From the NCBI RefSeq assembly GCF_000517105.1, contig NZ_KI912149.1, forward strand, positions 554,390-618,389: a DNA stretch of 64,000 nt, written 5' to 3'. A model generated the notes under the pieces. It was given only the letters and a program-made list of their open reading frames with translations, made no database searches and had not been told where the DNA came from. The position numbers and the translations under genes are program-made. Within the stretch, counting starts at the first letter, position 1. Every line of letters starts with the position of its first letter. Shown one piece after another: positions 44,951 to 53,378 of the stretch. Origin of the DNA: Fischerella sp. PCC 9605 (GTDB taxonomy: Bacteria; Cyanobacteriota; Cyanobacteriia; Cyanobacteriales; Nostocaceae).

Positions 44951-45030
44951 TCAAGTTTTTGAGTCGGAAATCAAGTTTTTGAGTCGGAAATCAAGTTTTT
45001 GAGTCGGAAATCAAGTTTTTGAGTCGGAAA
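44951..45030 (+). repeat. Four perfect 20-bp tandem repeats
   Basis: The unit TCAAGTTTTTGAGTCGGAAA occurs exactly four times in a row without spacers. Each unit contains the 13-bp dyad-like CAAGTTTTTGAG. It lies in the 874-bp gap before glpD, which contains no accepted gene. Confidence 0.95.
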
Positions 45031-45134
45031 CCTGTTTTTGTACAAAAATTTGGAAACGCGATCGCAAACAAATTAGATAGCGACACCTACAATAAGCTTG
45101 AAACAGCCAGATCCCCGACTTCTTCAAGGATACC

Positions 45135-45221
45135 GCTGGCGAATAGGGGGTCTTGCCCCTCATTGAAGATTTTTCGTCTTTGTGTGCTAACGAGGAGTCA
45201 GACCCACTATTCGCCAACAGC
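45135..45221. repeat. Inverted-repeat element, family F copy 2
   Basis: GCTGGCGAATAG at the left and CTATTCGCCAACAGC at the right, with GGGGTCTTGCCCC and GAGTCAGACCCAC inside the arms. It is the uninterrupted form of the element at 44631-44770. Confidence 0.75.
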
Positions 45222-45375
45222 ATCCAAGAGGGGGGAGGCAGAGGAAAAACTTTTATTTATTGTTTATCTGTGGTCGTTATCATCATAAAAAAGCGATCGC
45301 ACTTACATGTGAACTACATCTAGCGCTACTGTTGCCTTAAAACAATCACGCCCCAGCACCGAATTGATTTTTATT

Positions 45376-47046
45376 ATGAATAATTTGCAGGTTGTCAGTA
45401 ATAATACTTATGATTTAGTAGTAATTGGTGGTGGCATCAATGGCGCTGGTGCTGCACGGGATGCAGCGCTGCGGGGACTCAAAACGCTCTTGATTGAGAA
45501 GAACGACTTTAGCAGCGGCTCGACAAGCTGGTCAACACGGCTAATTCATGGCGGGTTGCGCTATTTAGAATCTTTTGAATTTGACCTGGTGCGTGAATCT
45601 TTGCGAGAGCGAGAAATTCTCTTGCACATAGCACCTCACTTGGTAAAACCGCTGCTGCTGACAATTCCGATTTATGGCGATCACTCTCGTCCTTACAGGA
45701 AAATCCAAGCTGGGATGGTTCTCTACGATATTTTGAGCTTCGATAAAACCCTATTGTCTCACAGAATGCTACCCAAGCGGAAGTTTCAGCTGTTATTTCC
45801 TGACCTGGATTTTGAGGAGTTGCGCGGTGGTGCTCAATACTATGATTGTCAAGTGGCTTATGCTGAGAGGTTGTGCCTGGAGAACATCCTCGCAGCGCAA
45901 GAAGCAGGAGCAACGGTGCTGAACTACGTGAAAGTGAAGCAACTGCATCAGCAGAACAATAGGATTGCTGCTCTTACCTGTTCTGATTGCTTCACTGGCG
46001 AGGAAGTAACTGTGAAACTGAACTCGCGCACTGTGGTTGTAAATACGTCTGGCCCTTGGGTAGACCAAATTTTAGAGTCGATTACTCCAGATGGATCGAC
46101 ACCAAGCAGCAGTGAGAGTAAAAAAATCGGTGCTACCAAGGGTAGCCATATCATCGTCGATCCCTTTGTTGGCGCACCCATGACTGCACTGTATGTGGAA
46201 GCCAAAACCGATGGTCGTCCCTTCTTTATCGTGCCTTGGCTAGGTAAATACCTAATTGGAACCACAGATAAGCGCTTTCACGGCAATCTTGACCAAATCA
46301 AGGCTGATAACAGTGAGATTGACTATCTATTAACTGAAACCAATCGCATTATTCCCATCGCTCGGTTGTCTCGTCAGGATGTGAAATTTACTTACTCTGG
46401 TGTTCGTCCTTTACCTTGGGAAGAGAGTAAGCAACCTGGGAAAATAACTCGCAAGCATATCCTTTACGATCATACCAAAGAAGGGATTGTTAATCTCATT
46501 TCTTTGATTGGCGGTAAACTTACAACTTATCGCCAAGTTGGCGAAGAAATAGTTGATGCAGTCTACCGAAAATTAGGTTCTCAAGCTCCTGTTTGCCCAA
46601 CAAAGCAGAAACCCCTACCCGGAGCCATATTACCCAACGATCCTCGCCTAAAGAAAGCCCTTGATGACTATAGCGATGTTATCCCACCAACTTCAATTCA
46701 TCACTTATTTTCAATCTATGGGGCAAAAGCTGTAGAGGTTTTAGCTTTGACAGATAAGTCATCTGATTTAGCCGAAGCGATCGCCCCTGAATTACCAGAT
46801 ATTAAAGCCCAGATTGTCTATGCTGTAAACTCAGAGTTAGCACGGACGCTGGTAGATATTGCCCGCCGCCGCACGAGCTTGGCAATGCTTAGTCATTATG
46901 GCTTGGACTTGCTGCCTGTGATGACCGAAATACTGGCTAAACACTGCGGCTGGAGCACCCAGGATTGCGATCGCCAAATCAAGGATTATCATACTTACAT
47001 CCAACAAAATTGCATTCCCGATTACGCGCTAAGTGAGCAAAGTTAA
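45376..47046 (+). CDS. glpD: Aerobic glycerol-3-phosphate dehydrogenase
   Basis: 556 residues from the ATG at 45376; a TTG four codons earlier is unlikely. FAD-binding GGGINGAGAARDAALRGLKT near residue 20, GSTSWSTRLIHGGLRYLESF, GPWVDQIL, GTTDKRFHGN, FTYSGVRPLP and GGKLTTYRQVGEEIVDAV are typical. It oxidises sn-glycerol 3-phosphate to dihydroxyacetone phosphate and passes electrons to quinone at the membrane. No glpF or glpK is adjacent. Confidence 0.95.
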   Translation: MNNLQVVSNNTYDLVVIGGGINGAGAARDAALRGLKTLLIEKNDFSSGSTSWSTRLIHGGLRYLESFEFDLVRESLREREILLHIAPHLVKPLLLTIPIYGDHSRPYRKIQAGMVLYDILSFDKTLLSHRMLPKRKFQLLFPDLDFEELRGGAQYYDCQVAYAERLCLENILAAQEAGATVLNYVKVKQLHQQNNRIAALTCSDCFTGEEVTVKLNSRTVVVNTSGPWVDQILESITPDGSTPSSSESKKIGATKGSHIIVDPFVGAPMTALYVEAKTDGRPFFIVPWLGKYLIGTTDKRFHGNLDQIKADNSEIDYLLTETNRIIPIARLSRQDVKFTYSGVRPLPWEESKQPGKITRKHILYDHTKEGIVNLISLIGGKLTTYRQVGEEIVDAVYRKLGSQAPVCPTKQKPLPGAILPNDPRLKKALDDYSDVIPPTSIHHLFSIYGAKAVEVLALTDKSSDLAEAIAPELPDIKAQIVYAVNSELARTLVDIARRRTSLAMLSHYGLDLLPVMTEILAKHCGWSTQDCDRQIKDYHTYIQQNCIPDYALSEQS

Positions 47047-47245
47047 AGAATCAGTCGCCCCAATTTCCCCTAAACTCCCGCACCCGCTTCACAAGCTGGC
47101 ATTTTCATCTCAGAAAGTTTCCCTTTTTGCACAAAATATTCGGATTGAAAAGCTGATAGCTGTATTAAAAAGTAAGTCGATATCGCTGGCAAGCTCATTG
47201 CCTAAATGAGAGTTTGAGGCTAGAATCGGTGTTTTAATAAGAAAG

Positions 47246-47373
47246 CCCCAGCGGAACTGGGGTTGATAAGAACGTTTCCTCTCGTCACTATAATCACCTA
47301 GTGAAGATTCGGGAATAGGGAATCTCTCCAAGAAATTGGGTAAAAATTAACCCCGGCCACACCGGGGTTAATT
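47246..47373 (-). ncRNA. Cluster of hairpins: two terminator-like stems with possible small RNA
   Basis: On the minus strand a 12-bp perfect stem (AATTAACCCCGG / CCGGGGTTAATT, plus 47345-47373) is followed by TTTTT, and about 80 bp later CCCCAG-TTCCG-CTGGGG (plus 47246-47262) is followed by CTTTCTTATT. Two small stems lie between them (TCACTA/TAGTGA at 47285-47304 and GATTC/GAATC at 47306-47324). The two outer stems look like tandem Rho-independent terminators; the stretch between could be a short RNA that ends at the second. glpD ends 200 bp to the left on the other strand. No known RNA family was recognised. Confidence 0.4.
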
Positions 47374-47574
47374 GTTGTAATAGCGCCTAAAAACATTACC
47401 AGAACTGGATATCAGAGCATATAGCAGCGAACGTATGAGATGTATAAGATATTTTTTTGCAGTTATTTTTTGTCATTTTTAAATGAATTTTTAACATGAA
47501 AAAATGACAAATAAGATCGTGTCCGTTTGAACACTTATACTATCTACCCGTGCTGGTAATTGGTAATTGGGGTA

Positions 47575-47700
47575 TCAATACCTTTCGGTTAAGGGGGAAA
47601 GGGAAAAGGGAAAGGGATAGATATTTACCCTTTCCCCTTACCCTTTAACCTTTTCCTAGCTATAACTCTAGATCAAAGGTGCTAATCCGAAAGGTATTGA
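47575..47700. repeat. MITE-like inverted-repeat element, family A copy 2
   Basis: Perfect 14-bp terminal inverted repeats TCAATACCTTTCGG / CCGAAAGGTATTGA around a purine-rich left and pyrimidine-rich right half. Same architecture as 403-535 but with different arm sequence that stays self-complementary. It lies in the 860-bp gap between glpD and the antiporter gene. Confidence 0.85.
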
Positions 47701-47860
47701 TTGGGGTATTACCTAATAGTTGCGATCGCAGTAGGAACATAAATTGATTATCCGGACTTGATATAAGAGTAAATTTAGCCTGCTGGTAGTGCAGAAAATT
47801 TTTACGCGTGAAAACCCAATCCCCAATCCCTAATCCCCAATCCCTTTTACATAAGATAGC

Positions 47861-47897
47861 CGTAATGCACCATTGGTCTGGTTATCGGTGCATTACG
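47861..47897 (-). terminator. Inverted repeat after the antiporter gene
   Basis: CGTAATGCACC and GGTGCATTACG form an 11-bp perfect stem, 10 bp past the antiporter stop (minus strand). No long T run follows, so it may act in 3'-end stability rather than termination. Confidence 0.5.
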
Positions 47898-47906
47898 CTA
47901 TCAAGC

Positions 47907-49313
47907 TTACGATCCAATCACATCAACTTGTTCGACTATCTCTTGGGCTTCCACAGGCTGTTTATTAAATGCAACCCTCAAAAAAGGCGGTGCTAAAAAG
48001 GTCGTGAGAATTACCATGATGATAATTGCCGCTTGCAAAGGTTTGTCGATCGCACCACTAGCTGCACCAATACCAAGGAACACCAAACCCACTTCACCCC
48101 GTGGAATCATGCCAACACCAATAGCTAAGCGGTTAATTCCGGGTTGACCAAACACTGACCAACCTGTGACTACTTTGCCAATGATTGCCACTACCACCAA
48201 GAAGATAGCAATAATTAATCCTTGCTGATTTTCAGGAACAGCAGGATTGAGGACACCTAAATCAACCCTCGCACCGACAGTGACAAAGAAAATCGGCACT
48301 AAGATATCAGCAATAGGAATCACCTGCTGATCTAATTCTTTGCGCTTGTCGGTTTCGTCTAAAACTAATCCGGCAGCGAAAGCACCCAAAATCGCTTCTA
48401 AATGAATGGCGTTGCCAATAAAAGCCATGAAGAATGCAAAGATAAACGCAGGAATGACAAGTTTTCCGCGTGTTTGCAGTTTATCGGCAATGGTAACAAA
48501 GGTTTTATTGAAGAATTTACCGAGTAAAATTGAACCGATCAGAAAAACAGTAGCGCTGACAATCAAATAAATTACGTTAAAAACGTCTACCTCACCAGTT
48601 TTGGCAAGACTTGCCACCACTGCTAAGACGATGATACCCAGAACATCATCAATAACGGCAGCACCGACAATAATCTGACCTTCTCTAGATTTGAGATGCC
48701 CAAGTTCTGACAAAACTTTGGAGGTAATGCCGATACTGGTAGCAGTTAAGGCTGCACCAGCAAAAATCGCGGGAATTGCTGGGGTGTGAAAGAAAAACAT
48801 TAGTCCCGCAGTACCAGCCGCAAAAGGAACCGCTACACCGACACATGCGACAATTGCCGCTTGATAACCAACTTTCTTCAGTTCCCGTAAATCTGACTCC
48901 AAACCAATTTCAAACAGAAGGACGATTACACCCAACTCGGCGAGAATAGAAATTGCTTCGCTTTGACTTTGAAAGATTGATGTTGCAGCTTCCGGGCTGA
49001 GATTGTCAATAAATTGCAGCACAGTCATGATGACCGAGTCGGAAGCGTTGGCTCCGCTTTCAGGAAACACCAGCAAATGTAAAGCCGAAGCACCTACTAT
49101 AACTCCGCCAACCAATTCCCCTAACACAGGGGGAAAGTCCATCATCCTCGATAACTCGCCACCGAGTTTACTGGCAAGATAAATGACAACTAAACTTAGC
49201 AGTACTCCGGTGAGGACAACAGGAGCATATTCTGATTCAGTTGCTGTTGCTAAAAAAGGAAACTGAAACCAAGAACTGAGAGAAGATATGCAGATTTGTT
49301 CAGTAAAAATCAT
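47907..49313 (-). CDS. nhaS3: CPA2-family Na+/H+ antiporter, NhaS3-like
   Basis: 468 residues, 12-13 TM helices. LGELVGGVIVGASALHLLVF, ELGVIVLLFEIGLESDLREL, GAALTATSIGITSKVLSELG, GAAVIDDVLGIIVLAVVASL (the ion-binding Asp pair) and GMIPRGEVGLVFLGIG are hallmarks of the Kef/NhaS branch. NhaS3 of Synechocystis is essential for Na+/H+ balance. It lies directly downstream of bicA on the same strand; export of Na+ would feed the Na+-driven bicarbonate uptake. The symbol is by resemblance and position. Confidence 0.85.
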   Translation of the reverse strand: MIFTEQICISSLSSWFQFPFLATATESEYAPVVLTGVLLSLVVIYLASKLGGELSRMMDFPPVLGELVGGVIVGASALHLLVFPESGANASDSVIMTVLQFIDNLSPEAATSIFQSQSEAISILAELGVIVLLFEIGLESDLRELKKVGYQAAIVACVGVAVPFAAGTAGLMFFFHTPAIPAIFAGAALTATSIGITSKVLSELGHLKSREGQIIVGAAVIDDVLGIIVLAVVASLAKTGEVDVFNVIYLIVSATVFLIGSILLGKFFNKTFVTIADKLQTRGKLVIPAFIFAFFMAFIGNAIHLEAILGAFAAGLVLDETDKRKELDQQVIPIADILVPIFFVTVGARVDLGVLNPAVPENQQGLIIAIFLVVVAIIGKVVTGWSVFGQPGINRLAIGVGMIPRGEVGLVFLGIGAASGAIDKPLQAAIIIMVILTTFLAPPFLRVAFNKQPVEAQEIVEQVDVIGS

Positions 49314-49408
49314 TTTTTACGTCTCTGTGGCGATTAGTACTTTGGCTTGGTCACTTTCTAAGAGGACAAGGAGGGATGGGGGGATGAGGTGAACCGCTTC
49401 GCGGAATT

Positions 49409-49458
49409 CACGCATTCACGCATTCAAAAATTTTGACTTTTGAATGCGTGAATGCGTG
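49409..49458. repeat. 21-bp perfect hairpin between bicA and the antiporter gene
   Basis: Arms 49409-49429 and 49438-49458 are fully complementary, each built from CACGCATT/ATTCAAAA units, with an 8-base loop. Flanked by GGGATGGGGG and CTCCCAC STRR arrays (49365-49500). It sits in the 251-bp gap of the presumed bicA-antiporter operon. Confidence 0.9.
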
Positions 49459-49564
49459 ACTTTTCATCTCCCCACCTCCGGTTCTCCCACTCTTCCCCTC
49501 TAGTTTGTCTCACCTATAAAGACAATTTCTGAATACTGAATCGACGTTCTAATGGGATAGTTTA

Positions 49565-51283
49565 CTACTGGACTACAGCAGTGTCACCAAAATCGGCTGG
49601 ATACCTGGTATTTGCAGAATCATTCGCCTCAACTACGTAACCGTTCACTAAAGTAACTGCTTGTCTAAGTGCTTCTGTACGATCCATCACAAGGTGATGA
49701 GGGGGTAAGAGTTGCAAAATTCCGAAGCGTTCCAACCGTCGCTTAATTTTGCCAGTTGCACCGACAATAAATACTTGACGGCCTTTCTCAACGGCTTCTT
49801 TGATCGCATTCTCAATTGCCAGTGAGGCGGTAACTCCCAACAAAGGCACATCGCTTAAATCGAGAATCAGCACATCAGCATCCTTCATCGCTGAATGTTC
49901 GCGGGCGATCGCTTTAGAAACTCCAAAAATCATCGGCCCACTCAAGTAGAATAGCAGCACCCGACCATTGGCTTGATCTAGCAGTTGCTTTTCTTGTTCG
50001 TTCAAAACAATTGCATCATCGGTATCGGTAATAGTCTTGACTTCCTCAGATTGCAAGTTAGAAAGACGTTCGATTGTCAAAATATTGGCAATGAATACCC
50101 CTACACCAACGGCAACAATCAAGTCAACAAATACCGTCAGGAACATCACGCCGTACATGATTAATGCACCCTTGAGGGATACATTGTGAGCGCGTTTAAG
50201 GAAACTCCAGTCGAGAATGTCAATACCGACCTTGAGAGCGATCGCTGCTAAAACTGCCATCGGAATAGGCTCTGTAAAATTAGCAGCCCACAAAACTACC
50301 ACCAACAGAATTAAAGCACGAGTTAGACCAGATACAGCGGTTGTAGCTCCTGTTTGAATGTTGACCACGGTTCCCATCGTTGCACCAGCACCAGGTAATC
50401 CACCGCATATACCAGAAACCAAATTGCCAATACCCTGACCAATCAATTCTTTGTCTGATTTATGTTCGGTACGAGTTAAGCTGTCTGCAATCACCGCTGT
50501 TAGCAAAGTATCGATACATCCCAGCAACCCCAACATTGCACCATCAATGACCATCACGGTCATTTGGGAGACAGTAAAGGTGGGCATTTGCAATTGTGGC
50601 AGTCCCATTGGGATTTCGCCAATGCGTCTGATCTCTGCATTCCCGAAGAAAACCAGAGAAACTACAGTACCGACAATCAATGCTACCAGTTGTGGGGGAG
50701 CGATGCGCTTCAGTTTCGATGGCATTAAGAAAATAATTGCCAACGTCAACACTCCCAAAATGGTTTCGATGGGATTGATATTTGCGAAAAGCTGGGGCAG
50801 GTTTTGCACCATACCGAGTACCCCACCTTTAGGATTAGGCTGTCCTAAAAAAGGAGCAATCTGAAGGATAATCAAAATTACTCCAATTCCAGACATAAAG
50901 CCTGAAATCACACTGTAGGGCATGAGGGTAATGTATTTACCCAACCGAAAGATTCCGAAGAGGATTTGAAATATCCCCGCTAGCATGACGACGGTGAATG
51001 CCATTGCTAAGCCGTTCTCCGGGTTATTTGCCGTCATCGAAGTGACAATGCCGGTCATAACCACAGTCATTGGCCCGGTTGGTTCAGAAATTAGAGTCGG
51101 CGTACCACCAAATAGCGCTGCAAAAAAGCCGACACAGACAGCACCGTAAAGACCAGCCACCGGGCCAGCACCAGAGGCGACACCGAATGCTAACGCCAGT
51201 GGTAAGGAAACAATGGCAGCAGTTACACCACCAAATATATCGCCGCGCAGATTTCGGAAATGGATGGTATTAGTTATTTGCAT
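49565..51283 (-). CDS. bicA: Na+-dependent bicarbonate transporter BicA (SulP family)
   Basis: 572 residues from the ATG at 51283 (MQITNTIHFRNLRGDIFGGV), where cyanobacterial BicA proteins begin; a TTG seven codons earlier is unlikely. Substrate-site segments SLPLALAFGVASGAGPVAGLYG and PTLISEPTGPMTVVMTGIV, about 14 TM segments, and a C-terminal STAS domain (about 435-550, GRVLLFYLSGPMIFGVSKAI, DLSDVPLLGVTASLAIENAI). High-flux, Na+-dependent HCO3- uptake for the carbon-concentrating mechanism at the plasma membrane. Pairing with a Na+/H+ antiporter gene is known from other strains. Confidence 0.93.
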   Translation of the reverse strand: MQITNTIHFRNLRGDIFGGVTAAIVSLPLALAFGVASGAGPVAGLYGAVCVGFFAALFGGTPTLISEPTGPMTVVMTGIVTSMTANNPENGLAMAFTVVMLAGIFQILFGIFRLGKYITLMPYSVISGFMSGIGVILIILQIAPFLGQPNPKGGVLGMVQNLPQLFANINPIETILGVLTLAIIFLMPSKLKRIAPPQLVALIVGTVVSLVFFGNAEIRRIGEIPMGLPQLQMPTFTVSQMTVMVIDGAMLGLLGCIDTLLTAVIADSLTRTEHKSDKELIGQGIGNLVSGICGGLPGAGATMGTVVNIQTGATTAVSGLTRALILLVVVLWAANFTEPIPMAVLAAIALKVGIDILDWSFLKRAHNVSLKGALIMYGVMFLTVFVDLIVAVGVGVFIANILTIERLSNLQSEEVKTITDTDDAIVLNEQEKQLLDQANGRVLLFYLSGPMIFGVSKAIAREHSAMKDADVLILDLSDVPLLGVTASLAIENAIKEAVEKGRQVFIVGATGKIKRRLERFGILQLLPPHHLVMDRTEALRQAVTLVNGYVVEANDSANTRYPADFGDTAVVQ

Positions 51284-52420
51284 GAGTGGGGTAGATGACA
51301 ACAAAACTGTAGATTAACAAACTTCCAGCCTTTATTCAGTATTCAACTGCGCCAAAACATGCACTTGCCTTATAGTAAACCCAAGAAATTTGCTGGATAT
51401 ACTCAACTGCGATCGTGCTATGTTTGATTTTAGTTAGTAATGCGATCAAACAATAGCTAGCCGAGCTACATCTGCATTCAGGTAAAATACCTGTTTTTCT
51501 CGGTAGTTTACAGTGCTTGTTTTAGGCTAATGCTGACAACAAAAGTGTGATTCAAGGGCTGTAAAAAAAGATTTATATATTTAAGTTGTTTCCGCAACAG
51601 CCCTTGTTATACATTGACTTTGGTAGTCAGCAAGACTGTTAAGTAATTATTTTTGAAAAAGATTTGGTTGCAAAATTTTAGTCCTCAAGTTTTCAAATGG
51701 AGAATTGAAATCTTTGAAAGCAACGCAAAGCAGTGCAAGCAAAAATTAATTCTTGCGCCATCATCGCGTACTCAAATATGTAAAGGGTGTATCATCGTAA
51801 GTCTAGCTTTACAAAAAGCAGACTACCGCAACCATCAATCAGTAAGCATTGCTGACTTCCGGTACAGGAAACCCTAAGTTATGCAAAAAACGTATTTGCC
51901 TTGTTAAAAATAGAATACAGCTTTTACTGCCTAAAAAGTTAATTCGCAGGCAGCAATTATTAAATAAATATTAGATAGGTTGGATAAGCAATACTTTATG
52001 TATCGTAAAGAATTATGACTTAAGTTGATAATGCATCACTTAATTTCTATGATATCTATTGCTTGCAATCAATGAGTGAAGAATTTTAGTCGTTTACATC
52101 CACAAACTGATATCTTGCACGATTCAACAAGAGGCAGAGGCTCTAATTATCGTTACCAGGTTGAAAAATGCTTAAAGGTCTTACTAAGTAAACCTTTGAG
52201 CGTATTTGGTAATTTTCAAGCAGACAGAAGATCTCAATGTTTTTAACTGGTGTAAGGCAAGTATTCTGAATTTTGCCACAACAAAAGTGACAAAACAGGG
52301 ACAAAACAACCTACAAGGGAGGGGTAATTGTTCAACTCATAACTTTTGTACGGGCGGGTTTAACTAAATGATATTGCTTCAGGCAAAACTGATTAATTAG
52401 GTAAACCCGCCCATTCCTCG
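51284..52420. other. 1.1-kb gap upstream of bicA
   Basis: It must hold the bicA promoter. Apart from a CGTTACCAGGTTGAA repeat piece at 52135-52165 and the hairpin at 52352-52412, nothing was recognised; a 74-codon ORF starting with TTG at 51653 is not credible. No LysR-type T-N11-A site was confirmed by eye. Confidence 0.4.
52352..52412 (-). terminator. Fold-back element after nrtD
   Basis: GGGCGGGTTTAACTAA and TTAGGTAAACCCGCCC are complementary at 14 of 16 positions, starting 9 bp beyond the nrtD stop. It is likely the 3' end of the nrt operon transcript, or another MITE-like element. Confidence 0.5.
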
Positions 52421-53290
52421 CTAACCTACGTCATCGTGGGCGTAGCGATTAAAGAGGAAATCTAAGGCATAGTTACGCAATTTATAGTATTGCGGATCTT
52501 CCATAATGCGGGCCCTGTCACGCGGACGGGGAAAAGGAATCTCCATAACTTCGCCGATTTTGGCGCGAGGGCCGTTAGTCATCATCACCAACTTATCTGC
52601 CAAAAACAGCGCTTCATCGATATCATGGGTAATCATCAACACTGTGCAGCGGTTTTCATTCCAAATTTTTAGCAACTCTTCTTGCAACTCTTCTTTGGTG
52701 ATGGCATCCAACGCCCCGAAGGGTTCATCTAAAATCAAGACTTTGGGGCGAATTGCTAATGCACGGGCAATAGAAACCCGCTGTCTCATACCACCGGACA
52801 TTTGGGTGGGTTTTTTGTCCATAGCGTCGCCTAGTCCTACCATTGCTAGGTGTTCTCTAACAATTGCTGACTTTTGCGCCTCCGGTTTATTGGGATAAAC
52901 CGCATTTACGGCTAGGTAAATATTTTCAAAAGCAGTCCGCCAAGGTAGTAGCGCATAGTTTTGAAACACCACCATCCTATCTGGGCCGGGTTTGGTGATA
53001 GGTCTTCCTTCTAGCAGTACTTGTCCGCTAGTAGGATGGTTGAAACCCGATACCATGTTCAGGAGAGTAGATTTACCACAGCCAGAGTGACCGATCACGC
53101 AAATAAATTCACCTTCGCCGACGTTGAGATTTACTCCGTCCAGTACTGTAAAAGGGCCATTCTTTGTCGGATAGACTTTGCTAACCTCTTGAATTTCCAA
53201 GTAAGGCTGACGATGAGAAGTTGCAGTGACTAGAGGCATTCCTAGTGTCTGCTGGGTTGTGTCGGTAGTTGTAAAATTGCGGTTTTGCAT
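52421..53290 (-). CDS. nrtD: Nitrate ABC transporter ATPase NrtD
   Basis: 289 residues. Walker A GHSGCGKSTLLNMVSG, Q-loop VFQNYALLPWRT, signature MSGGMRQRVSIARALA, Walker B VLILDEPFGALD, H-loop MITHDIDEAL. The first 20 residues are a variable extension. It forms a heterodimeric ATPase with NrtC on the cytosolic face. Last gene of the nrtABCD operon; narB does not follow as it does in many strains. Confidence 0.96.
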   Translation of the reverse strand: MQNRNFTTTDTTQQTLGMPLVTATSHRQPYLEIQEVSKVYPTKNGPFTVLDGVNLNVGEGEFICVIGHSGCGKSTLLNMVSGFNHPTSGQVLLEGRPITKPGPDRMVVFQNYALLPWRTAFENIYLAVNAVYPNKPEAQKSAIVREHLAMVGLGDAMDKKPTQMSGGMRQRVSIARALAIRPKVLILDEPFGALDAITKEELQEELLKIWNENRCTVLMITHDIDEALFLADKLVMMTNGPRAKIGEVMEIPFPRPRDRARIMEDPQYYKLRNYALDFLFNRYAHDDVG

Positions 53291-53378
53291 GGTGGATAGG
53301 GGATTGGGGATAGGGGATTGGGGATTGGGGAAGTGGGGAGAACACCAGAGTCAATTCTCCCCATCGCCCCATCATCTG
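53291..53378 (-). repeat. STRR array between nrtC and nrtD
   Basis: GGGGATT and GATAGGG heptads and octads (53294-53340) then CTCCCCATCGCCCCATC. The array fills the intercistronic gap almost completely. Confidence 0.85.

Noticed and set aside
44951-45030. CRISPR array
   Set aside because: The units are contiguous without spacers and no cas genes are present.
47110-47331. 73-codon minus-strand ORF
   Set aside because: It runs through terminator-like hairpins and shows no conserved-looking features.
51653-51877. 74-codon ORF starting with TTG
   Set aside because: No ribosome binding site; composition not convincing.
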